Assembly: GCA_026770575.1 (NCBI GenBank)
Contig: MU657198.1
Span: 149,218-212,344, forward strand
Direction of reading: 5' to 3'
Length of the DNA: 63,127 bases
DNA from: Pelagophyceae sp. CCMP2097
Taxonomy: Eukaryota > Sar > Pelagophyceae
In this document: positions 21,371-31,627 of the stretch, in pieces
Numbering within the stretch: position 1 is the stretch's first letter
Layout of the letters: every line of letters begins with the position of its first letter
The notes under the pieces: model-generated
Seen by the model: only the letters and a program-made list of their open reading frames with translations
What the model was told of the DNA's origin: nothing
Database searches by the model: none
Translations under genes and position numbers: made by a program

Positions 21371-21847
21371 AACGGCCCTTTGATCCTGTGGGAACGTCGC
21401 CTCGACGAGGATCAAAGGTCTTAAAGGCATGCCGCCGGTGGATGGTCCCGGTGGATGGCGTCTCTCGGTGGATGGCGTCTCTCGACGCACGGGGCGCGAT
21501 CCAAGACGGGGGGATGCCGTACTCCCGGCTCGGGCGGGCAGCAGGGGCGGGCGGCAGGGGCTGCGAGCGACAGAGGCTGGGAGCGGCAGAGACGCACCTG
21601 GCCACGGGTGGCGCAAATGCACCTCTGCCACATGCGCCGCCGTAGGTTTTTCAAGACTCGGTTCGAGGAGGCGAACGTTCCCTCTCTCCCACATTTCGCT
21701 GGTCTCCCGCGTCGCCGCCCCTCCAAACGCCGCCGTCCACGCCACGCGCGTCCGCTTCCGGCTCCGCGTCGAGGACGAATCCGGCCTCGGTGCGTCTTGA
21801 CGAAACGAACGATTGCAAACCGTTCACGCATACGTTTCAAAGCCGTT
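21371..21847. other. Unique spacer with GGTGGATGGCGTCTC repeats
   Basis: Contains three short direct repeats (CGGTGGATGG at 21436-21475) and no convincing gene. Minus and plus frames are both open and neither is recognisable. Confidence 0.35.
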
Positions 21848-22009
21848 GCAGGAGCAGCGACGCTGTATTCGGGTCGGGTTGCTCAATTTGTGCCGAACCC
21901 AAAGGGTCGCGGGGTTGTGTCACGGCCAGACCCGCTCCAAGACGGGCAAGGCCAAAACGATTTAACCCGGCAAACCCGAGGGTTGAAGGGCAAATCCGTC
22001 TTTGCTCCT
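21848..22009. mobile_element. Short CGGGT/ACCCG element S3
   Basis: Left end CAGGAGCAGCGACG, right end CCGTCTTTGCTCCT. Internal CACGGCCAGACCC and AACCCGGCAAACCCGAGGG identify the family. Confidence 0.75.
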
Positions 22010-22127
22010 ATCTTCGGCTCCTCGAGACGGCCCCTCGAGACGGCCCTTCGAGACGGCCGCTCAAAACGGTGCCTTGAGACGGCCATTCGAAACGGCGCCT
22101 TGAGACGGCCCCTGGAGACGGCTATTC
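22010..22127. repeat. 13-bp CGAGACGGCCCCT satellite left of the assembly gap
   Basis: Regular 13-bp units; the terminal 31 bp are repeated just right of the gap. Confidence 0.85.
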
Positions 22128-22237
22128 NNNNNNNNNNNNNNNNNNNNNNNNNNNNNNNNNNNNNNNNNNNNNNNNNNNNNNNNNNNNNNNNNNNNNNNNN
22201 NNNNNNNNNNNNNNNNNNNNNNNNNNNNNNNNNNNNN
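22128..22237. other. Assembly gap, 110 N
   Basis: Unknown bases inside the 13-bp satellite. The same approximately 31-bp sequence (CGCCTTGAGACGGCCCCTGG and on) borders both sides, so the true length is uncertain and a collapsed repeat is likely. Confidence 0.99.
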
Positions 22238-23960
22238 CGCCTTGAGACGGCCCCTGGAGACGGCTATTCAAAACGGCGCTTTAACAACAGCCCCTCGAGA
22301 CGGTGCCTCGAGACGGTGCCTCGAGACGGCCCCTTTCGATGGGCATGATTCGAAACAGCGCCTTGGGACGGCTCATCGAAATGGCGCCTTGGGAAGGCTC
22401 CTCTCTCCGACCCCTCGAGGCGGCCCCTGGAGACGGCCCCTGGAGACAGCCATTCGAAACGGCGCCGTTTCGACGGCCACTGGAGACGCCACCTTGAAAT
22501 GGCGCCACAAGAATGCTCCTCTCTCCGGCCCCTCGAGACGGCCCCTTGAGACGGCCATTCGAAATGGCGCCTTGAAACGGTCCCTCGAGAGGCTCTGACG
22601 GTCTTTTGGATGGTCGCTTGGGAAGTCCCTTGGACAGATCCTTTGGACAGTTCCTTGGACGGTCCCTCGACGGGCCCTCTGTGACGGTCTCTTTAACGGC
22701 GGTTTCTCGACGGTCCCTTGGACGGTCACTCGGCTGCCGGCCCCTCGACTGCGGCCCCTCTGCGACGTCCCCTGGACAGTCGCTCGGACAGTCGCTTGGA
22801 CAGTCGCTCGGACGGTCGCTTGGACGAGCCCTTAAAAGAGGCCCTGCAAGCGACTGTGCTAAGGCCTTTGTAAGTGGCCGCAAAAGAGACCTTACAGGGG
22901 CCCGCCCGGAGAGCTTTTCAAGGGCCATTGAAGAGGCCTTGCCAGTGACCGCGCAGAGGCCTTGCAAGTGGCTGCCAAAGAGGCCTCGCAGGAGTCCGTT
23001 CGGAGAGTACTTTGGCGGTCACTTGCCAAGCCTCTGCGCGGTCGCTTGCAAGGCCTCTTTCAAGGGCCCCTGAACGCCCCTCGAGAGGGCCCCTCGAGAA
23101 GGCCACTCGAGAGGGCTCGTCGAAACGGTCCCTTTATACGGTCCCTCGAGACGGTCCCTCGAGACGGCCCCTCTTGTTGGCCCCTCGAGACGGTCCCTCG
23201 AAACGGCGCCTTTAGAGGGCCCGTTGAGAAGGCCTTTCTCGCCGGCCTCTCGAATGGCTCCTCGAAACGGTCCCTCTGTCAGACAGCCCCTCGCCGGCCC
23301 TTGGAAACGGCCCCTTTTGATGGTCCTTCGAGACGGCCATTTGAGGCGGTCCCTCGAAAAAGGCCCCTCGAAACGGCGCCTTTGGACGGCCCTTTCGAGA
23401 GGGCCCCTTGAGGCGGCCCGTCGAAACGGCGCCTCGAGACGGCCGCTCGAGACGGCGCATGAGACGGTGCCTCGAAGAAGCCCCTTGAGAAGGCCCTCGA
23501 AACGGTGCCTTCGGACGGCCCTTTCGAGAAGACTCCCCACGCTGGCCCCTTGAGACGACGCCTGGAAACGGCGCCTTTGGACGGCCCCTCGAGTCAGCCC
23601 CTCAAGAAGGCCACTCTCGCCGGCCCATCGAAACGGTCCCTTCAATCGGCCTTCCGAGACGACCGCTCGAGATGGCCTTTTGAAACGTCGCGTGGACCGT
23701 GGCTCCCGAGGCCCGATCCGCTGCGCGGGCGCCTTTCGGAGGGCCGCCGCTCAAAAGTCGTGTGGTTCCGGAGCTGTGCGATCCAATTGAAAGAGGCCTC
23801 GCTTGTCTGGAGGGCTTTTCAAGGGCATCTCAAAAGAGGCCTTTGCAAGCGACGGCGCAGAGGCCGTGCAAGTGACCGCCAAAGAGGCCTTGTGGGGGGG
23901 CGACTGTCAAACACTCGACGGCGGCACCGTACAGGCCCAACACGCGGTCGCGGGCGCCGC
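22238..23960. repeat. Satellite block: 13-bp, 12-bp and module C
   Basis: 13-bp CGAGACGG units (22238-22590), then 12-bp GGACAGTCGCTC units (22600-22830), module C (22830-23060), 13-bp units again (23060-23700) and module C (23790-23900). Open frames here follow the periodicity. Confidence 0.85.
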
Positions 23961-23990
23961 GGGGGGGGGGGGGGGGGGGGGAGGGGGGAC
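23961..23990. repeat. Poly-G tract
   Basis: About 22 G followed by A and six more G. Such a run is prone to length error in any assembly. Confidence 0.9.
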
Positions 23991-24055
23991 TTGCGGACGC
24001 CGGTGGTGGAAAGGCGAGATGCGAAGAAAAAGGGCGAGATTCGACGAAGAAGGCC

Positions 24056-24241
24056 GTGTATCGAGATTCGACGCCAGGCTTGACGCCTGAGGTAGGCCCA
24101 CGCTTTCGACTCGTCGAGCTCCAGCTCTACCCCGACGAGGCCGGCCATCTATGGGTCCGCGGCCTCGGCAAGCTCATCGCCCACGCGCGGCGCGAGCGGC
24201 GGTATGGGCTATCCAAGGGCGCGACAGTGAGCTTTGTCTAG
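24056..24241 (+). CDS. Possible terminal exon of an unknown gene
   Basis: The last 50 codons before the TAG at 24239-24241 are strongly gene-like: FRLVELQLYPDEAGHLWVRG then GLGKLIAHARRERRYG and LSKGATVSFV, with GC-ending codons unlike the satellite on either side. A GAGGTAG just upstream could be a 3' splice acceptor (exon from about 24094). No 5' exons are recognisable because satellite DNA and a poly-G tract lie upstream. Family unknown. It may be a genuine gene whose upstream intron is satellite, as inferred for the helical-repeat gene at 56-61 kb, or a truncated remnant. Confidence 0.4.
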   Translation: MYRDSTPGLTPEVGPRFRLVELQLYPDEAGHLWVRGLGKLIAHARRERRYGLSKGATVSFV

Positions 24242-24331
24242 AGGCGTTTTTCGAGGGGCCTTTTTCGAGGGGCCACTCGGCCTGCACCGGGGCGCGATCC
24301 CGCCGGGCCGGGCGAAGAGGGAACGGTCCTT

Positions 24332-25945
24332 GTGAGAAGTACGGCCCTTGTGGCACGCACGGCCTTTGGAGATGCCCGACGCGCGCGCCGTGCACAGGCG
24401 TCACCGCTGCGCGCAGCCACGTCGCCGCTACGCGCCGCCGAGTCGCCGGCCCGGGCGCGCGGCACCAAGGCGGGGGATGCGGTGGAATATACGGCGTTGG
24501 CGGCGTTGGCGGCGGACGCGGCGCTGGCGGACCTCGGGGCAGCCGTGTGCGCCGCCGTCTGCGCCACCGCGGTGCTCGGCCCCGCGGCCGCGGTGCACGA
24601 CGCCGCGGCGCACGACGTCGCGAGCTGCTGCGACGGCGCCTTTGCCGTGGCCAATGTCGGAGCGGTGTGCGGCAAAAACGGCGGCTCCGACGCCTTCGAG
24701 GGCGCGCCGGCGGCGCGCGAGGCCGCGGACGCGCCGCTTGAGACGGTCCCCGCGGCCATTGTACCGCAAGGCGCAGTGCCGCTCGATGCGCCGCCGCTCG
24801 ACGTTGAAGCGTCGGTCGATATTGAAGCATCTGTGGACTTTGTCGCGTCCGTCGGCCGACACGCGTCGGTCTACAGCCGCGTTTCGCTGGACGAAGATTC
24901 CGTCGACACGCTCTTCGAGCTGTCTTTGGCGACCGAGCCATCCCTCGCCGCCGCGTCCGCATTGGCGCGGCGGCGCCTTAGGGCGCGGCTCGAGGCGGCG
25001 CACCGGCGCGCTTCGCTAACGCACGCCGTCGCCGCCCTCGCGAGAGGCCTTCAGCGACCGCACGCCGCCGGCGGAGCGTCCGGGGACGCGTGCGACGGCG
25101 ACGGCGCCGCGTCGTACGACTGCGCGGCGTCCGGCGACGGCGCGGTTTCCGACGATTACCGCGACGAAGCGTCCTTGGAGACGCACCTCGCCTTTGAGCT
25201 GTCCCTGGCGACCGAGCCGTCCCTCGCCGCCGCGTCGGCGGTGGCGGCGCGGCGGCGCCTGCGTGGGCGGCTGGAAAACGCGCACCGACGCGCTTCGCTG
25301 ACGCACGCAATCGCACAACTCGCAAAAGCAGCCCGACCGTACGCCGGCGGCGGCGACGCGTCCGACGACGGCGCGTCGTACGACAGCGCCACATCGTACG
25401 ACAGCGTGGCGTCCGAGTCCGACGACGATGCATCCGACGAAGAACGCGACGACGGCGACGACGACGATACCCACAGCGGCACGGCGTCGAGTGGCGGCAG
25501 CGTCGAGACGGCCTCGGGCTCGGAGCTCGGCAGCGAAGACAGCAGCGAAGACTCGGCGAGCCACTGCCAACAAGTCGAATCGGTGAGCCACTCGTCCACT
25601 CCCGAGACCCACTCGCGCTGCGCGCCGCTGGCCGCCGGGCGGGAATGCCGCGGCGGCGCAAAGTCGATCTGCCCCGTCGTTGCGTGCTCCGCATACGCAC
25701 GCCGTTGTGTAGGACGCCGATTCGCCGCCGGCGGCCCGCGCCTTGGTCGCAAAAGCGTGAGCATCCGCGAGGGCGCGAGCCGGCGAAGGAGGGCGTCGAT
25801 TCGACTGCGGCGCGTTGCAGGTTTGCGACGGCGGACGCGCCTGTGTGCGTGTGTGTGTGTCACAATCTTCCAAACGCGGACCCGCGCCCCAGCGACGCAG
25901 CCCGCGCCCGCGCCACCGCATACGCGCGCATTCCCGGCGCCGTAG
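24332..25945 (+). CDS. Hypothetical acidic protein with duplicated 45-residue block
   Basis: A 537-codon open frame, the longest gene-like one in the satellite zone. An alanine-rich N terminus is followed by two copies of a block with FELSLATEPSLAAASA, then RRRLRxRLExAHRRASLTHA, at about residues 190-240 and 290-340. The blocks look like a basic amphipathic helix pair. After them comes a Ser/Asp/Glu-rich acidic region (SDDDASDEERDDGDDDD). From about 25640 the frame becomes arginine/cysteine-rich and crosses a (GT)n tract, so the true end or an intron donor probably lies near 25640. No known domain is recognised. The real start could be an internal methionine or an upstream exon. Confidence 0.5.
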   Translation: MRSTALVARTAFGDARRARRAQASPLRAATSPLRAAESPARARGTKAGDAVEYTALAALAADAALADLGAAVCAAVCATAVLGPAAAVHDAAAHDVASCCDGAFAVANVGAVCGKNGGSDAFEGAPAAREAADAPLETVPAAIVPQGAVPLDAPPLDVEASVDIEASVDFVASVGRHASVYSRVSLDEDSVDTLFELSLATEPSLAAASALARRRLRARLEAAHRRASLTHAVAALARGLQRPHAAGGASGDACDGDGAASYDCAASGDGAVSDDYRDEASLETHLAFELSLATEPSLAAASAVAARRRLRGRLENAHRRASLTHAIAQLAKAARPYAGGGDASDDGASYDSATSYDSVASESDDDASDEERDDGDDDDTHSGTASSGGSVETASGSELGSEDSSEDSASHCQQVESVSHSSTPETHSRCAPLAAGRECRGGAKSICPVVACSAYARRCVGRRFAAGGPRLGRKSVSIREGASRRRRASIRLRRVAGLRRRTRLCACVCVTIFQTRTRAPATQPAPAPPHTRAFPAP

Positions 25946-25959
25946 AGCCGGCGGGGAGA

Positions 25960-26607
25960 GGCGCTGCGGAGAAGCTGCGGCAGGGTCCGGAGGACTCAAA
26001 CGACGCGCTCCAAAACGACGCGTCGCCGCCGCGCCGCGCCGCCGCGCACCCTGCCGCCGCGCGCCGTGGCGCTGCGCTGAGACGCAAACGTGGTCCAGAG
26101 GACGGTCCGCCGCAGCCCGTTTTGCCGCCACGGCTCGATTTGCCGCCCAAGGGTCCTCCGCCCGCCCCGGCGCGCGCGCCGTCGGAAGACGTCGCTCTGC
26201 TTGGGCGCGGCGGCGAGCGCGCGGCCGCCGCGCTGGCGGTGCGGCGTTTGCGCGAGGATTTTTTGTCGACGGCCGCTGCTCGGACGGCTCGGAGGGTGAA
26301 TTCGGACGAGATTTGCCCTCTGAGGGCTGCGGCTCGGAAAATGACCATGGTGACGAGGGTCAACTCGGACGGCCGTGGCGCGACGCTGCCCGCCGGCGCG
26401 GCGCCGCGGCGGACCGACGCTTGCGGCGCCGCGGCCGGGCGAGGTGCGGCAGGGCGAGCCGACGCGCGCCGTGGCCCGTTTGGCGAGGACTGCGATGCAC
26501 ATTGCGAAAAAGGCCCAGACTCCGCTGAACCCACCGACTCGGACGACGACAGCTTCGAGGCCGCCGTCGACTTTGGCGCCGCGGCCGGCGGACGCGGACA
26601 GCAGTGA
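25960..26607 (+). CDS. Possible 3' exon of the preceding acidic-protein gene
   Basis: The frame of 25645-26607 becomes protein-like from about 25960 (EKLRQGPEDSNDALQNDA, then PPRLDLPPKGPPPAPARAP and ALAVRRLREDFLS) and ends with an acidic tail, EPTDSDDDSFEAAVDFG, before the TGA at 26605-26607. In the middle (26260-26400) another frame is more plausible (DGRCSDGSEGEFGRDLPSEG), suggesting one indel pair. It is proline/alanine-rich and low complexity. I place it as a likely continuation of the gene at 24332 across an intron containing the GT tract, but the junction is not determined. Confidence 0.35.
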   Translation, partial: GAAEKLRQGPEDSNDALQNDASPPRRAAAHPAAARRGAALRRKRGPEDGPPQPVLPPRLDLPPKGPPPAPARAPSEDVALLGRGGERAAAALAVRRLREDFLSTAAARTARRVNSDEICPLRAAARKMTMVTRVNSDGRGATLPAGAAPRRTDACGAAAGRGAAGRADARRGPFGEDCDAHCEKGPDSAEPTDSDDDSFEAAVDFGAAAGGRGQQ

Positions 26608-26643
26608 GTCCTTTTGGGGACCGTCGCGACGCGGTCCGATTCG

Positions 26644-26834
26644 CAGGAGCAGGGTGTCTTCGGGTCGGGTCGGGTTGTTCAAAGGGTCGCGGGTTTGCCG
26701 AGCGTCCCGAGTCCGTCTTCGTCGGGCCGGGTTGGGGTTTGTGCCACGGCCAGACCCACTCAAAGAGGGGTCGCCCGAAACGCGCAATCCTGATGGCGGG
26801 TTGAAGGGCAGACCCGAACCCGCCCCTGCTCCTG
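26644..26834. mobile_element. Short CGGGT/ACCCG element S4
   Basis: Complete by its ends: CAGGAGCAGGGTG on the left and CCCCTGCTCCTG on the right. It begins 37 bp after the stop of the preceding ORF. Confidence 0.8.
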
Positions 26835-26839
26835 GTGCG

Positions 26840-27362
26840 TCTAAGACACCGGTCCCTGGATTCGGCCCATCGAGACAGCACCTGGAGACGGCGCCTGGAG
26901 ACGACGCCTCGAGACGGCCCCTTTGACGACCATTCGAAAGGGCGCCTTGAGATGGCTCCTCGAGACGGCCCCTCGAGACGGCCATTCGAGACGGCACCCG
27001 GAGACGGCCCCGTCGAGACGGCCCCTCGAGACGGCCATTCGAAACGGCGTCTTGAGACGGCCACTCGAAACGGCCTCTCGAGAGGGCCGCTCGAAATGAC
27101 CCCTCGAGAAGGCTCCTCTCGAGAGGCCCCTCTGTTCCCGCGCTGTGCGATGCGATTCGAAGAGGATTTGGAGGGGCACACCCGGAGAGCTTTTCAAGGG
27201 CCCTTGAAAGATGGCCTTGCAGAGACCCGTCCAGAGGGCTTTGAAAGGGCCCTTGAAAGAGGCCTTGCAAGTGGCCGTGCAAAGGCCTTGCAAGCGGCCG
27301 CAAAAGAAGTCTCGCAGGGGCCCGCCTGGAAGGCTCTTCAATGAGCCATGATAGAGGCCTTG
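26840..27362. repeat. 13-bp satellite followed by module C
   Basis: 13-bp CGAGACGGCCCCT units to about 27130, then GAGGCCTTGCAAG-type module C up to the end of element L2. Confidence 0.85.
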
Positions 27363-27918
27363 CAGGAGCTCAAACGGTGTATTCGGGTCGGGTCGGGTTT
27401 CCAATTTGTGCCCAACCCTCGGATTGCGGGTTTGTCGAGCGACCATTCCCGTCTTCTCGGGTCGGGTTCGGGTTGGGCCACGGCAAGACCCGCGGGTCGC
27501 GGGTTTGCCGGTCGACGCACGCAAAAGTTCGGGTCGGGTCGGGTTCGGGTTCGGGTTCGGGTCGAACCCGTACATTAAAGCCCCTTTCCGGAGAGCCACC
27601 GTACCAGCTGCGTATACGCCGCTCGCGACCGCGCGGCCCGAGTTCCAATATATGATACACGCGACAATTGCACACGAATAGAGGAACCCGAGCGGAGAAA
27701 ACCCGGTGCGATCCCGGGTGTTTCGGTCTTCCAGGGCGCGGCACCGGCGCCTGCCAGAACCCGTGGGTTCGTCGGGTAATCGCGGGTTTGCCACTCGGCG
27801 CGCCCGCGCGGTTTCGGGTTCGGGCCACGGACAGGCCCGCGGGTCGACGGGTCGGCCAAAACGCGCAAACCCGGCAAACCCGACCAGCGGGTTTCGGGTA
27901 AACCCGAATCCGTTCAAG
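27363..27918. mobile_element. Long CGGGT element L2, right end decayed
   Basis: Same orientation and core as L1, starting CAGGAGCTCAAACGG. The right end reads CCGTTCAAGACAAAA instead of CCGTTTAAGCTCCTG, so the terminus is mutated or lost and no target duplication is visible. Confidence 0.8.
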
Positions 27919-28803
27919 ACAAAAAAGTGTCCCCGCTTCGACCAAAAGGAGGCGCCACGAGGCCCCGCCGGCCGCCCCCACCGGAGCGCGCGGCGCCGGG
28001 CGCCGCGGCGCCTCGCGGCGAGGTGGCTTTTGGCGTGGGGCTTTTGGACGGGACTGTCTTTTCCGCCGCCGCGCACTTCCAAGAGCATCGCGTAGGCCTT
28101 CATCGCCGCCCGCGCGCGTGCGCGACGCCGTGCCTCGCTTCGCCGGGGGCCGAAGCGGCGGGGGCAAGCTGCGAGGGGCCACATCCGACGAAAAGAGGGG
28201 CCTTTGCCGACCAGGGCCCTTGCCCGACCAACAAGGCCCCATCTCCCTCGGCGTCCTTCTTTGGCGCTTTTGCGGGCCGATGCCGCGCTAGGAGCGACGT
28301 CGGCGCGGCGACGTGGCTTGGCAACGCTTGGAGCTTGAGTGCGCTGCCGTGTGCGATCATTTATTCACTGGGGACGTAGCAACCCCCGGACCGCCATTGA
28401 GTCCCTTCGGAACGGCCCCGCGCAGGTTTGCTGCAGCCGCCGTTTCGCGCCGCGCGGCGGGGCAAGCAGAGCCCGCGTACGGCGGCGCCGCGGGCGGCGG
28501 CGTCGCGGGCTGCGGTGGTGGCCTCTGCGGGCCGGCGGCGCGCGAGGCGGCGCGCCCGCGGGTGGCGAGGCCCTGTTTCCCGGAGGCGCCGCCGCAAACG
28601 TGCGTCGCGCCGCCCAGCTGCGGGACCACACGACACTACGCTGGTCCCCCAAACACTGTCCCGCGCCTCTGGGCTGAGACACGCCCCAGCGCCCACCGGA
28701 CCCCCAGCGCGCAGCGCCGCGACCCCTCGGCAGACGCGTCGCGGCGTTCGGCGCCGGCGGCGCGCGTCGAGGGACGCGGGGCGGACGCCGGCGCCGGTCC
28801 GCG
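27919..28803. other. GC-rich island between elements, unassigned
   Basis: The minus frame here reads MKAYAMLLEVRGGGKDS then basic sequence running into L2; the plus frame 28313-28760 is alanine/glycine-rich (GQAEPAYGGAAGGGVAG). Codon use is GC-ending in both. There may be a gene remnant, but strand and product cannot be decided. Confidence 0.3.
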
Positions 28804-29016
28804 CAGGAGCAGGGACGGTGTCTTCGGGTCGGGTCGGGCTGCGAAAATCCGTGCCAAACCCAAAGGGTCTGTCGAGATACCAAACCCGTCTTTGAAGGGC
28901 CGGGTCCGGGTTTGTACCACGGCCAGACCCACTCAAAGACGGGTCGGCCAAATTGCACAAACCCGGCAAACCCGACCCGCGGGTTGAAGGGCAAACCCGA
29001 ACCCGCCGCTGCTTCT
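28804..29016. mobile_element. Short CGGGT/ACCCG element S5
   Basis: Left end CAGGAGCAGGGACGG, right end CCCGCCGCTGCTTCT. Internal CCCGTCTTTGAAGGGC and CACTCAAAGACGGGTCGG. Confidence 0.8.
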
Positions 29017-30046
29017 ATCTCTCCGGCTCCTCGAGACGACCCCTTTCGACGGCCCCTTTCGACGGCCCTTGGAGACGACCCCTCGAGACGGCCCCTGGAG
29101 ACGGCCACTCGAAACGGCGCCTTGGGACGGTGCTTCGAGAAGGCACCTCGAGACGGCCCCTTTCGACGGCCATTCGAAACGGCGCCTTGAGACGGCCCCT
29201 CGAGACGGCCCCTCGGGAAGGCTCCTCTCTCCGACCCCTCGAGACGGCCCTTGGAGGCGGCTATTCGAAACGGCGTCTTGAGACGATCCCTCGAGAGGCT
29301 CGGACGATCTTTTGGATGGTCGCTTGGACGGTTCCTTTGAACGGTTCCTTTGGACAGTTCCTTTGACGTTCCCTCGACGGGTCCTATGCGCCAGTCGCTT
29401 TGATTGGCGGCCCCTCGACGGTCCCTTGGGCGGTCACTCGGCTGCAGGCCCTTTGCGACATCCCCTGGACGAGCCCTCGGACGATCGCTCGGTCGGGCCC
29501 TCGGAGTCGCCGCGGCGGCCCGGTCTCTTGCAAGAAACCCTGCGTGGGGGCTTGGGGAGGCCTTGAAAAAGGCCTCGCAAGCGACCGCGCAGAGGCCTTG
29601 CAAGTGGCCACAAAAGGGGCCTTGCAGGGGCCCGTCCGGAGGGCTCTTCAAGGGCCTTTGAAAGAGGCCGCCCAAGAGGCCTTGTAAGTGACCGCGCAGA
29701 GGCCGGGCAAGTGGCCGCTAAAGAGGCCTTGCAGGGGCCCGTCCGGGGGGCTCTTCAAGGGCTCTTCAAAGAGGCCTCACAAGCGACCGCGCAGAGGCCG
29801 TGCAAGTGGCCTTACAGAGGCCCATCCGGAGGGCTCTTCAAGGGCCCTTCAAAGAGGCCTTGCAAGCGACCGCGCAGAGGCCGGGCAAGTGGCCGCGAAA
29901 GAGGCCTTTGCAGGGGCCCGTCCGGAGGGCTCTTCAAGGGCCCCTGAAAAAGGCCGCCCAAGAGGCCTTGCAAGCGACCGCGCAGAGGCCGGGCTAGTGG
30001 CCGCTAAAGAGGCCTCGCAGGGGCCCGTACTGTCGAAGACCCGGTG
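29017..30046. repeat. Satellite block ending in a regular module-C higher-order array
   Basis: 13-bp units (29017-29300), 12-bp units (29300-29560), then about five tandem copies of a roughly 97-bp higher-order unit (29565-30030) containing GAGGCCTTGCAAGCGACCGC and CCCGTCCGGAGGGCTCTTC. Each higher-order unit is itself built from about 13-bp subunits. Confidence 0.85.
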
Positions 30047-30049
30047 GCG

Positions 30050-30232
30050 AACAGGGGCGGTGTTTTCGGGTTTGCAATCCGTGCCAAACCCAATGCGTCG
30101 TGGGTTTGTCAAACGAAACGTCTTCTCGGGTTAGTGCCACGGCCAGACCCACTCCAAGACGGGTTTGCCAAAACGCTATAACCCGGCAAACCCAACGCGC
30201 GGGTCTTCAGGGCAAACCCGTCGATGCTCCTG
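30050..30232. mobile_element. Short CGGGT/ACCCG element S6
   Basis: Left end ACAGGGGCGGTG (decayed), right end CGTCGATGCTCCTG. Internal CACGGCCAGACCCACTCC. Confidence 0.65.
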
Positions 30233-30261
30233 GGCCCGCGGCACCGTAGACCAGCCCGGGG

Positions 30262-30440
30262 CAGGAGCAGCGACGGGTTCGGGTTTGCCCTTCAACCCGC
30301 GGGTCGAGTTTGCCGTGCGTGTTGACCTCCCCCATATACCCGCGGTTCTGGCCGTGGCCCGAACCCGGACCCGACCCTTCGAAGACGGAATTGGTCGCTC
30401 GACAAACCCGCGACCCTTTGGGTGCGGCACAAATGCTCCC
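30262..30440. mobile_element. Short CGGGT/ACCCG element S7
   Basis: Left end CAGGAGCAGCGACGGG, opposite orientation to S3-S6. The right end merges into satellite at ATGCTCCCC. Confidence 0.7.
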
Positions 30441-30485
30441 CGGACGCCCCCCTGCAAGACCTCTCTGGGGCCGCTTGCAAGGCCT

Positions 30486-30655
30486 CAGGAGCTTAAACGG
30501 ATTCGGGTTTACCCGAAACCCGCTGGTCGGGTTTGCCGGGTTTGCGCGTTTTGACCGACCCGTCGACCCGCGGGTCTGGCCGTGGCCCGAACCCGAACCC
30601 GACCCGAGAAGACGCTCGACAAAGCCGCGACCCGAGGGTTCGGTACACATTGCTC
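30486..30655. mobile_element. Deleted long-type element (L fragment)
   Basis: Starts CAGGAGCTTAAACGG as the L elements do, followed by CGGGT and ACCCG clusters, but lacks the ATATATGATACAC core and the right terminus. Confidence 0.65.
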
Positions 30656-31620
30656 TCCGGGCGGGCCCCTGCAAGGCCTCTTTGGCGGTCACTCACAAGG
30701 CCCCTGTAAGGCCACTGCACGGTTACTTGCAAGGCCTCTTTGAAGGGCCCTAGCTAGCAAGCCCCCCACGCAGGGTTTCCTTGCCAGGGATGCATGTTCG
30801 GGCCCTTACGGGGTCCGTTCACCGTTCCTCGCACGGGATGCCGTGGTTTGATAGAGGGCCCGTCCGAGCGACTGTTTGAGGGCCCGTCGAGGGGACGTCG
30901 CAGAGAGGCCGCAGTCGAGGGCCGGCAGCCGAGTGACCGTACAAGGGACCGTCGAGGGGCCGCCGTCAAAGCGACGGTCATAGAGGGCCCGTCGAGGGAC
31001 CGTCCAAAGAACTGTCCAAAGGAAGTGTCCAAAGGACCGCCCAAGGGACCGTCCGAGGGACCGTCCGAGGGATCATCCAGAAAACCGTCCGAGGGACCGT
31101 TCACGGGTCCGTCGCAGAGGACTGACCCGTCGAGGGCCCGTCGAGAGATAGCTCAAGGGACCACCCAAGGAACTGTCCAATAGGACGGCCCAAAGGCTCG
31201 CCCAAAGGACCGTCGCAGGGTCCGTCCGAGGGTCCGCCCGCGGGACGCCGCAGAGGAGCCGCAGTCGAGCGGCCGCCCAAACGACTGTCCCATGGACCGT
31301 CCACGGGACCGTCACAGAGGGACCGTCGAGGGACCGTTGACGGGCCCTCCAAGGGACCCACAAATCGAATTGTCCAAAGGAACTGTTCAAAGAACCACCC
31401 AAGGGATCGTCCTAGGGACCGTCGAGGGACCATCCAAGCGACCGCCCGAGGGTCCGTCCAAGGGACCGTCCGAGGGACCGTCCGAGCGACCGTCCGAGCG
31501 ACCGTCCGAGGGCCCATCCAGGGGACGTCGCAGAGGAGCTGCAGTCGAGGAGCCGGCAACCGAGTGACCGTCCAAGGGACAGCTGAGAAACTGCCGTCAA
31601 AGCGACCGGCACAGAGGGCC
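30656..31620. repeat. Module C then a long 12-bp GAGGGACCGTCC satellite
   Basis: Module C to about 30760; from 30840 regular 12-bp units such as GGGACCGTCCGA, with repeated markers GGGACGTCGCAGAGG and GCAGTCGAGG spaced a few hundred bases apart, indicating a longer higher-order period. Confidence 0.85.
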
Positions 31621-31627
31621 CGTCGAG

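Noticed and set aside
22238..23700. CRISPR-like array
   Set aside because: Units are contiguous 12-13 bp tandem repeats without unique spacers, in a eukaryotic context.
27530..27570. Telomere-like repeats from (GGGTC/GGGTTC)n
   Set aside because: The runs are short, internal, in both orientations and belong to defined TIR elements. The common algal telomere repeat TTTAGGG is not present.
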